Source of the DNA: CAYTLQ01 sp964438715
GTDB taxonomy: Bacteria > Bacteroidota > Ignavibacteria > Ignavibacteriales > Ignavibacteriaceae
DNA length: 7,762 bases
NCBI GenBank assembly: GCA_964438715.1
Contig: CAYTLQ010000049.1
Location: 1 to 7,762 of the forward strand
Direction of reading: 5' to 3'
How positions within the stretch are numbered: the first letter of the stretch is position 1; each line of letters starts with the position of its first letter. This document shows positions 1-5,451 of the stretch, piece by piece. The notes beneath the pieces are model-generated. The model saw only the letters and a list, made by a program, of their open reading frames with translations, was not told where the DNA came from and did not search any database. Made by a program: the position numbers and the translations under genes.

Positions 1-61
1 ACCAGTTAGCGAGTATTATTTTTTATGAAGAAGGGTGAAACAGAAATCTTTAAAGGAGAGA

Positions 62-83
62 AGCCGTGGTATGTGCCACGGCT
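62..83 (-). terminator. Probable intrinsic terminator of the chemoreceptor gene
   Basis: A perfect 8-bp inverted repeat (AGCCGTGG / CCACGGCT) encloses a 6-base loop. It begins about 30 bases past the stop codon of the chemoreceptor gene. Read on the minus strand, the stem is followed by a pyrimidine-rich stretch (TCTCTCCTTT) rather than a clean T-run, so termination may be only moderately efficient. The stem is GC-rich in an AT-rich setting and lies outside any gene, which supports a functional hairpin. Confidence 0.7.
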
Positions 84-113
84 CTTAGGGAAAGGGTTAA
101 TGATATCAATTAC

Positions 114-2192
114 TTAGGCTTTAACGATTTTACCGTTCTGACGGACAGAAAACGATGACATAAACTTATTACCGCTTCCGCCGTCCGTGAGTCTGAAACG
201 GGAAATCATTTGCTGGAGATTTTCTGTTAGTTTATTCAGGTTCTCAGCCGAGCGGGCAATTTGCTGAATACCTGATGCGGTCTGATGTGTTACACTGCTT
301 ATACCTTCAATATTTTTGCTGATCTGCTCTGAAGCTGTTGATTGCTCTTCGCTGGCAGAAGCCACCTGATTTACAACATCAACGACCTTTTGTGCTGAAG
401 TAACAATCTGTTCTATTGATTCACCGGCTTTAGCTGAGAGAATTTTCCCTTTTTCAACTTCTTCGAGGCCATGATTAATTGATTTCACAACATTATTGGT
501 ATTGTTCTGAATAGCGAAAATCATGTCAGCAATTTCTTTTGTAGCTTTCTTTGTGCGTTCGGCAAGTTTCCTTACCTCATCGGCAACAACAGCAAAACCA
601 CGCCCTTGTTCGCCGGCACGGGCGGCTTCAATAGCGGCATTAAGAGCAAGGAGATTGGTTTGTCCGGCAATTTCGTCAATTACTTCGATGATTTCACCAA
701 TTTTACTACTGCCCTTACTGAGTTCGCCAATAGTCTCTGCACTGGATGAAACAACGGTAGCAATGCTGACCATTCCTTTAATAGTTTCCTGAACCCTGTT
801 ACCGCCCTCGCGAGCTATATTACCTGCTTCGGTGGCAATTTGTGCTGCGGTAGAAGCATTTTTTGTGTTTTCAATTACCGAAGAAGTCATTTGTTCTACA
901 GCAGTGGAGACTTCCGAAGCCTGAGCACTTTGTTCCTGTGCGCCTGCCGCCATCTGCTCGGTACTGGAAGAGATCTCCGCACTTGAGCTTGCAGTTTGTT
1001 CTATAGCAACAGAAATTTCGCCCAATACACTTTCGAGAGTATCACCGAGTTTATTAATACTTTCTTTTATTTTTTGATGCTGTCCTTTGTAGTCAGCAGT
1101 AACTCGTGCTGTCAGGTCTCCGGTAGCCATTACTTCAAGTACTTTTGCGCCATCCTGAATAGGCAGAAGAACAGCGTCGAGCATATCATTAATACCGGTG
1201 ACAATTTCTTTATAAGCTCCTTCGAAGCGGGCTGTATCAGCACGATTGTCGAGTAAACCGGCTTGAGCATCTTTTGTCAGTTGTCCGGCTTCATCAATAA
1301 GCATCTTAATTTTATCGCGCACCAGTTCATAGGAATCTATTCCGCTTTGTGCTTTGGTAATCATTTGATCGACTGTGCGAGCCATATCGCCAATTTCATC
1401 CTGCTGGGTAAGGTTAAGGTGTTTGGTGGCTTTTTCTACTTTGGCAGAAAGGTCGCCACGCGACATACGAACAAGACCCTCACCGAGGTTTGTTATACAA
1501 ACAGATTGTAATTGATTAATTCTTTCCGCAACAAGATTCACGGGAGCAGAAATACTCTTAGTAATTGAGAATGCGATAAATATAGCTAATGCCAGAGCAA
1601 CACCGCCAAGAATCATCATTTCAGAAGTGGCGCTATTTAATGATTCATCGGATTGAAGAGCTATTTGGTTAATCATATTAAATTCATAGCTTTTAAGATT
1701 GCGAATCGATCCAATAAACTCATTTTGTGCTATAGTCAATTCTCCAGATAAGAGAGTCCTTGCATCCGAGTAATTACCTTGTTCAACTAAAGCAATAAAT
1801 TGATTACGAAGTGGAAGAAATTTGTTGTTACGGACTTTGTTTATTTCTGCAAGAAGCTCTTTGCCTTTTTCAGATTTAACAGTAGCTTTTAAGGAATCTA
1901 TCCGGCTTGAAATAATTTCGGACATCTCATTCATTTGCTGTTTTTCTCTTTCAAGTACGGCAGGGTCCTGAGCAACACTTATTCGCAGGTAACTTTGGAC
2001 GGTTGCGTTAACTGCATCGATTATATCATTTGCCCAAACGGTTTTTGGAAATCGATCACCGGTAATTTTTTCAAGATCTTGATGAATGTTATCCATTGAA
2101 TTAAGACCAATGAAAGTAATCATGACCAAAAAGCCAAGCACTATACCAAAGCCAATAAACAGGCGGGTACGGATTTTATAATTAATAAACAT
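114..2192 (-). CDS. Methyl-accepting chemotaxis protein with tandem HAMP-like region
   Basis: This is a transmembrane chemoreceptor that would control the CheA kinase through CheW. The 692 residues show a short cytoplasmic N-terminus, a first membrane helix (about 11-30), a helical periplasmic sensor (about 31-190) that looks like a four-helix-bundle ligand-binding domain, and a second membrane helix (about 192-211). A HAMP domain follows (about 212-278, including GDLSAKV and DEIGDMA). Next is a divergent HAMP-like segment (about 285-340), then a second recognisable HAMP (about 341-390, GDLTARV). The cytoplasmic signalling hairpin occupies about 395-665. Its highly conserved tip lies at about 500-547 (IAGQTNLLALNAAIEAARAG, then GRGFAVVADEVRKLAERT). 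Glu/Gln-rich heptads such as ASEEQSTAS (613-621) are plausible methylation sites. No C-terminal NWETF-type CheR/CheB docking peptide is present; the protein ends NGKIVKA. No che genes are adjacent, and the ligand cannot be predicted. The ATG start is supported by a strong ribosome binding site. Confidence 0.95.
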   Translation of the reverse strand: MFINYKIRTRLFIGFGIVLGFLVMITFIGLNSMDNIHQDLEKITGDRFPKTVWANDIIDAVNATVQSYLRISVAQDPAVLEREKQQMNEMSEIISSRIDSLKATVKSEKGKELLAEINKVRNNKFLPLRNQFIALVEQGNYSDARTLLSGELTIAQNEFIGSIRNLKSYEFNMINQIALQSDESLNSATSEMMILGGVALALAIFIAFSITKSISAPVNLVAERINQLQSVCITNLGEGLVRMSRGDLSAKVEKATKHLNLTQQDEIGDMARTVDQMITKAQSGIDSYELVRDKIKMLIDEAGQLTKDAQAGLLDNRADTARFEGAYKEIVTGINDMLDAVLLPIQDGAKVLEVMATGDLTARVTADYKGQHQKIKESINKLGDTLESVLGEISVAIEQTASSSAEISSSTEQMAAGAQEQSAQASEVSTAVEQMTSSVIENTKNASTAAQIATEAGNIAREGGNRVQETIKGMVSIATVVSSSAETIGELSKGSSKIGEIIEVIDEIAGQTNLLALNAAIEAARAGEQGRGFAVVADEVRKLAERTKKATKEIADMIFAIQNNTNNVVKSINHGLEEVEKGKILSAKAGESIEQIVTSAQKVVDVVNQVASASEEQSTASEQISKNIEGISSVTHQTASGIQQIARSAENLNKLTENLQQMISRFRLTDGGSGNKFMSSFSVRQNGKIVKA

Positions 2193-2197
2193 AATCG

Positions 2198-2204
2198 CTC
2201 CTTT
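2198..2204 (-). promoter_or_regulatory. Strong Shine-Dalgarno site of the chemoreceptor gene
   Basis: Read on the minus strand, AAAGGAG sits five bases upstream of the ATG at 2192. It is the clearest canonical ribosome binding site in the window and fixes the start. The DMT transporter, ispG and the Nif3 gene have little or no Shine-Dalgarno complementarity. Confidence 0.75.
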
Positions 2205-2341
2205 AATAAAAGGTTAATAAATAAGTTTTCACAACATCCTCACACAGTACAAGCGCTTAATAAACCGTCCATGATGCTGTATGAACATATGAAAAACTTC
2301 TGAATACTATTTTTATAATCGAAGGAATGGATGGAAAATTT

Positions 2342-2355
2342 AGGGTAAAATCCCT
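2342..2355 (-). terminator. Weak hairpin after the transporter gene, possible terminator
   Basis: A 4-bp stem (AGGG / CCCT) with a 6-base AT loop lies about 30 bases past the transporter stop. It is followed on the minus strand by AAATTTTCC. The stem is too short to be convincing. The rest of the 194-base spacer (2193-2386) shows only an 8-bp palindrome, AAGCGCTT (2251-2258), and no convincing promoter, although a chemoreceptor promoter probably lies there. Confidence 0.2.
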
Positions 2356-2386
2356 GTAAGTTATTGAAAAATAAAAGGTTACAAAT

Positions 2387-3283
2387 TTAGTAATCAATTA
2401 ATGCAAATATTCCAGCTACTGCAAGTAGTGCTGCTGCAATCCCTTTCCAGCCGAAATGCTCCTGATATAATACACGCAGAATAGGCAGCATTATAATTGG
2501 TACCGTTGCCATAAGTGTTGAAGCAATTGCAACATTAGCGCTTTTGATTGCGAGAAGGCTGAATGTAATACCGAGGTAAGGTCCTACAAGACTTCCAAGT
2601 AATGTAAGCTTTAAAGCGGAGAAATTTTCCCTATAAAGAATAAATGGATTTTTGTATTTCCCGATAGAAATGAGAACTGGTAGGAAAAGTATCGTTGAGG
2701 ATGAAATTCTGATAAAAGCGGCTGTAAAACCATCAATTTCTCCGATTACGAAAGCCGATTTTGCAAAAAGTAACCCCGAAGCTTGTCCGAGAGCGCCCAT
2801 AAAACCGTAAAAAATGCCGGGTAGGGTTATTTTATCGCCGGAATTACCACTATTTTGTGCAGTAACTGCGAGAAGGATACCTGAAAGTGTAATAAACATT
2901 CCTGTAATTTCATGCGGTTCAAGTGTTTCACCAAGAAATATATAAGCCAATATTGCAGTAAGAGCCGGAACAAAAGACATAATTAACATGGAGATTCGTG
3001 CGCCAATTATCTGAAATGATTTGAAGAGAAAACCATCTCCGATAATTAATCCGATAACACCACTGATGATGAGATAGTAGTATTGTTGAGGCTGAAGAGC
3101 TGATAAGCTGAAATCCTGTAAAAGAACTGTAACAAGAAGCATAATTGATGCAATTATGAGCCGGTTTATATTTAATTGCTGACTGCCAATTTTCCGTGAT
3201 GCTTCGGTAAAAATAATCGAGGAAAAAGACCAAAGAAGAGCAGTTATCAGTGAGGCTATTTCTCCGGCGTAAGGTAAATACAT
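2387..3283 (-). CDS. EamA-type (DMT superfamily) transporter
   Basis: This is an inner-membrane permease of the drug/metabolite transporter superfamily. The 298 residues fit the usual length of about 300 and the family's ten-helix plan built from two EamA repeats. Repeat one covers roughly residues 5-141 and holds the typical SFVPALTAILAYIFLGETL segment (103-121). Repeat two covers roughly 153-296 and ends in the equivalent ATVPIIMLPILRVLYQEHF (259-277) followed by GIAAALLAVAGIFAL. The hydrophilic loop between them (about 142-152, QNSGNSGDK) marks the internal duplication. Family members export amino acids, metabolites or drugs. The substrate cannot be read from sequence, and no neighbour points to one. 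The ATG start has only a weak upstream purine stretch (CTGAAG). It lies 30 bases beyond the hairpin that ends the zinc-ribbon operon, so its own promoter would have to overlap that hairpin or the gene depends on readthrough. Confidence 0.9.
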   Translation of the reverse strand: MYLPYAGEIASLITALLWSFSSIIFTEASRKIGSQQLNINRLIIASIMLLVTVLLQDFSLSALQPQQYYYLIISGVIGLIIGDGFLFKSFQIIGARISMLIMSFVPALTAILAYIFLGETLEPHEITGMFITLSGILLAVTAQNSGNSGDKITLPGIFYGFMGALGQASGLLFAKSAFVIGEIDGFTAAFIRISSSTILFLPVLISIGKYKNPFILYRENFSALKLTLLGSLVGPYLGITFSLLAIKSANVAIASTLMATVPIIMLPILRVLYQEHFGWKGIAAALLAVAGIFALIDY

Positions 3284-3313
3284 ACTTCAGCGTATTTTTG
3301 GTGAGAAAACAGA

Positions 3314-3346
3314 CAGGAAGCCGATGAGAACAGATCGGACTTCCTG
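3314..3346 (-). terminator. Intrinsic terminator of the Nif3-zinc ribbon operon
   Basis: The arms CAGGAAGCCGAT and ATCGGACTTCCTG form a 12-bp stem with one bulged base and an 8-base loop. It starts nine bases past the stop codon of the zinc-ribbon gene. On the minus strand it is preceded by a run of seven T and followed by TCTGTTTTCTC, a moderately T-rich tail. On the plus strand it is followed by A-runs, so it is oriented to stop minus-strand transcription. Confidence 0.75.
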
Positions 3347-3355
3347 ACAAAAAAA

Positions 3356-4081
3356 TTATTGAGAGGCTTTTTCAGCGAGTTCAGTAGAGATAAGAATTCG
3401 TCCGCATGAATCACAGGTAAAAAGTCTATCGTTTTTGCGTATTTCAAGTTGGCGTTGCGGAGGGATAACATTATGACATCCCGAGCAGGCATTACGCTTT
3501 ATTGTGGCGACAGCTTTCCCGTTTTTTGCTTTCCGAATATGAAGATACTTTGCGAGATCAGGTTTTTTAATCTTCACTTCAATCTTCGCCCGCTCTTCCC
3601 TTATCTTGGCTTCTTCTTTTTCATTCGCCTTAATAATAGTTTTCAGGCTTTCATTTTTCTCTTCAAGTTCAATTTCAATAGTTTTCATATTAGGAAGAAT
3701 GGTAGCAACCTCATCTTCGAGTTCCTTTTCTCTTTTCAGGCGTGCTTCGTTTTCTTTTTCCAGCTCTGCAATTTTTGCTTCGGCGGAGTCGATCGATTTT
3801 GTTAACGCATCATACTCTTTGTTATTACGAACGGTAAAGAGCTGTGCTTTATGCTTTGAAAGCTGTTCGTTAAGTACTTCCATTTCCTTAATGTTCAGTT
3901 TCCGTTTTTTTTCGGATTCTTTAATTTCTTCCTCAAGCTGATCGACACGCTCTTTGCTAAGCAATAATTTTCTTTCCAGCTCACGCACTGCAAGCGGTAA
4001 ATCGCCACGCTGGGATTCCAGTTCATCAAGCTGGTCATCAATCAGTTGGAGCTGATATAACGATGTTAATCTGTCTATCAA
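3356..4081 (-). CDS. Coiled-coil protein with C-terminal C4 zinc ribbon (DUF164 / zf-RING_7 family)
   Basis: The 241-residue product has two parts. Residues about 10-170 are a long, highly charged coiled-coil hairpin rich in Glu and Lys. Residues about 195-230 form a zinc ribbon with paired cysteines C199/C202 (CSGC) and C223/C226 (CDSC). This is the architecture of the family that includes Helicobacter pylori HP0958 (FlgZ) and Chlamydia CT398. Published work links those two to sigma-54 (RpoN) and to flagellar or type III secretion components. In most other bacteria the role is unknown, so a scaffold or nucleic-acid/protein-binding function is only an inference here. The gene begins four bases after the Nif3 stop and is surely co-transcribed with it. 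The start is TTG: an in-frame TAA lies just upstream, no ATG occurs before residue 67, and the N-terminal DRLTSLYQLQLIDDQLDEL segment fits the family. No cysteine of the ribbon is missing. Confidence 0.92.
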   Translation of the reverse strand: MIDRLTSLYQLQLIDDQLDELESQRGDLPLAVRELERKLLLSKERVDQLEEEIKESEKKRKLNIKEMEVLNEQLSKHKAQLFTVRNNKEYDALTKSIDSAEAKIAELEKENEARLKREKELEDEVATILPNMKTIEIELEEKNESLKTIIKANEKEEAKIREERAKIEVKIKKPDLAKYLHIRKAKNGKAVATIKRNACSGCHNVIPPQRQLEIRKNDRLFTCDSCGRILISTELAEKASQ

Positions 4082-4085
4082 TGTA

Positions 4086-5207
4086 TTATTCCTTTATTGT
4101 GAAAATTTGAACCGGATTTGTTGTTCCGGGATATTTATAAACTTTGCATTGTGCTCCGGTTTCATTGAGCAGTTGTAAAATCTTTTTTTCAAGCCGATCT
4201 ATTATCGGAGCCTCTGTTTCAAAATGACCGGCATCTATCAGATAGATCCTGCCGTCAGCGTCATGATAGGTATGATATTTAATATCTGCTGTAACAAATG
4301 CATCAGCTCCCGACCGGAGAGCCTGATTAAGCAAATCACTTCCCGACCCGCCACACACGGCAACTTTTGAAATCGTCTCCGAATTCCCATTGCAATACCG
4401 TAATGCCTGCACTGAGAGTTTTTCTGCAACCCGTGCAAGAAATCGTTCAGGCATTTCCGGTTCAGGCAATACTCCTATAGCACCTGCGCCATAATTACCG
4501 GTTTTATTAGCTAACCTATATATATCAAACGCGGGTTCTTCATACGGATGTTCAGCGCGCAGTGCCGTAAGAACTGAGGAAAGTTTTGCTTCATCCACAA
4601 GTATTTCGAGGCGTGTTTCATGAACATATTCGTTGTTCAGTTTTGTGCCTATTGTCGGATTTGATTTTTCGTTACCGCGAAAAGTGCCGATACCATTCAA
4701 CCGAAAACTACAACCTGTATAGTTTCCAATGACACCTCCGCCGGCGGAGAATATAGCATCGGAAACACGGTTCAGTGCTTCCTCAGGTACAAAAACGGTT
4801 AACTTCACCATTGATGTATCGAGCGGGGCAAGAAATTGTATGTTGGTTAGTCCAAGAGTTTCAGCCAGCACAAAACTCACTCCGTCAATTGTAAAATCCA
4901 GATTTGTGTGGAACGAGAAAAGAGAGACATCGTTTTTAATAAGTGAAGTAAGAATTTGTGCGGTTCTATCGGAGTCGGGGTTTATTTTTTTTAGTGGTTT
5001 GAAAATCAGAGGGTGGTGGGATATTATGCAATTACACTTTCTTTTTACTGCCTCCTCGACGACTGCTGAAGTAACTTCGAGACATAGGAGAATTCCGGAA
5101 ATTTCTAAGTCTGGGGACCCGGTCTGAAGTCCAACATTGTCCTTCTCCCAGGCGACCCCAGGAGGGGCCCAATCTTCGAGAAATTTTAAGAGTTCGGTTC
5201 CTTTCAT
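4086..5207 (-). CDS. Nif3-like dinuclear metal-centre protein (DUF34/YbgI-YqfO family)
   Basis: Members form hexameric toroids with a two-metal site. They are often labelled GTP cyclohydrolase 1 type 2 homologues, but a general cellular reaction is not settled. I place the start at the ATG at 5205-5207 (373 residues), not the TTG two codons upstream, because family members begin MK-x-x-E/D-(L/I). Numbering from this ATG, the N-terminal half has WAPPG (13-17) and DNVGLQ (23-28). Likely metal ligands are H64/H65 (SHHPLIF), H100 and D104 (HTNLD), and H328 and E332 (GHFETE). Between the halves lies an insertion of about 100 residues (about 133-233) resembling the PII/CutA-like domain of YqfO. It ends in the hallmark HPYEEPAFDIYRL. 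That makes this the long form, near the usual 370 residues. All expected ligands are present. It is followed after four bases by the zinc-ribbon gene, a pairing also seen at HP0959-HP0958 in Helicobacter and Rv2230c-Rv2229c in Mycobacterium. No clear Shine-Dalgarno site precedes it. Confidence 0.93.
   Translation of the reverse strand: MKGTELLKFLEDWAPPGVAWEKDNVGLQTGSPDLEISGILLCLEVTSAVVEEAVKRKCNCIISHHPLIFKPLKKINPDSDRTAQILTSLIKNDVSLFSFHTNLDFTIDGVSFVLAETLGLTNIQFLAPLDTSMVKLTVFVPEEALNRVSDAIFSAGGGVIGNYTGCSFRLNGIGTFRGNEKSNPTIGTKLNNEYVHETRLEILVDEAKLSSVLTALRAEHPYEEPAFDIYRLANKTGNYGAGAIGVLPEPEMPERFLARVAEKLSVQALRYCNGNSETISKVAVCGGSGSDLLNQALRSGADAFVTADIKYHTYHDADGRIYLIDAGHFETEAPIIDRLEKKILQLLNETGAQCKVYKYPGTTNPVQIFTIKE
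4090..4095 (-). promoter_or_regulatory. Shine-Dalgarno site that decides the TTG start of the zinc-ribbon gene
   Basis: AAAGGA on the minus strand lies eight bases upstream of the TTG at 4079-4081 and is embedded in the last codons of the Nif3 gene (Ile-Lys-Glu-stop). It supports the rare TTG start and suggests translational coupling of the two genes. Confidence 0.6.
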
Positions 5208-5211
5208 ACTC

Positions 5212-5246
5212 AAAAAAAATGCACATTCCCATAGGCGAAGTGCATT
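5212..5246 (-). terminator. Terminator-like hairpin with T8 directly before the Nif3 start codon
   Basis: On the minus strand AATGCAC pairs with GTGCATT (7 bp). Inside this stem a further UUC/GAA and CC/GG can pair with single bulges, closing a UAU loop. The right arm runs straight into eight T (5219-5212). Only GAGT separates the T-run from the ATG at 5207. It could be the ispG terminator, but no promoter fits between it and the Nif3 gene, so transcripts of that gene must pass through it. That makes a leader attenuator a real alternative. The structure is visible in the sequence; the regulatory role is inferred. Confidence 0.65.
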
Positions 5247-5320
5247 AAATTTTTTCTTTTTCCCCCTTCCCGATTCTTAATGGCAGTTTCTTAAGCCTGA
5301 TTTTTATCTGAGCACAATCA

Positions 5321-5347
5321 ATCATAATTACATTTGAAAAATAACAA
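5321..5347 (-). promoter_or_regulatory. Candidate promoter for the Nif3-zinc ribbon operon
   Basis: On the minus strand TTGTTA (5347-5342) is followed after 15 bases by TATGAT (5326-5321). The same stretch also resembles the Bacteroidota pattern TTG-N18-TATGATTG (consensus ending TAnnTTTG). A start near 5313 would give a leader of about 105 bases that includes the hairpin at 5212-5246. The region is AT-rich, so chance matches are easy. The rest of the 5208-5451 gap holds a 22-base purine tract on the minus strand (5250-5271) and a weak 6-bp hairpin (5350-5371). I see no gene or RNA family in it. Confidence 0.3.
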
Positions 5348-5408
5348 AATTACCTAAAAAAAGAAAGGTAAACAGAATTTCGGGAAAGAGTGTGTCCCAA
5401 CCCGGAGA

Positions 5409-5431
5409 TATATTTCAATTATAGAAATATA
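5409..5431 (-). terminator. AT-only hairpin downstream of ispG
   Basis: An 8-bp stem (TATATTTC / GAAATATA) with a 7-base loop lies about 20 bases past the ispG stop. It has a single G-C pair and no T-run after it on the minus strand (the next bases are TCTCC). It may be a 3'-end hairpin or simply AT-rich sequence, and is weak as a terminator. Confidence 0.25.
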
Positions 5432-5451
5432 AAAATGTACAACCAGTATTA

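Noticed and set aside
25..117. A plus-strand frame of about 30 codons starting ATG AAG AAG
   Set aside because: It runs across the chemoreceptor terminator and into the end of that gene, has no good ribosome binding site and resembles no known peptide.
523..1511. Plus-strand open frames opposite the chemoreceptor gene
   Set aside because: They are antisense shadows of a clearly conserved coding region; their translations are low-complexity and resemble no family.
3449..3941. Plus-strand Phe/Ser-rich frames opposite the zinc-ribbon gene
   Set aside because: Their composition is the antisense of Lys/Glu-rich coiled-coil codons, which produces long open frames without function.
5100..5175. The GC-rich patch at the start of the Nif3 gene as a sign of insertion or transfer
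   Set aside because: It encodes the conserved WAPPG and DNVGLQ segment in frame; Pro, Gly and Trp codons explain the composition.
5208..5213. TTG two codons upstream as the Nif3 start
   Set aside because: The ATG at 5205-5207 matches the usual family N-terminus, and the TTG would lie inside the T-run of the hairpin.
5281..5296. TGGCAG-N5-TTAAGC as a sigma-54 promoter, suggested by the zinc-ribbon partner
   Set aside because: It lacks the GC element of the -12 box and points along the plus strand, where no gene follows.
5208..5451. A known riboswitch, T-box or structured small RNA in the ispG-Nif3 gap
   Set aside because: Apart from the terminator-like hairpin and two weak stems, I see no conserved motif of a known RNA family. 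A covariance-model search would be the decisive test.
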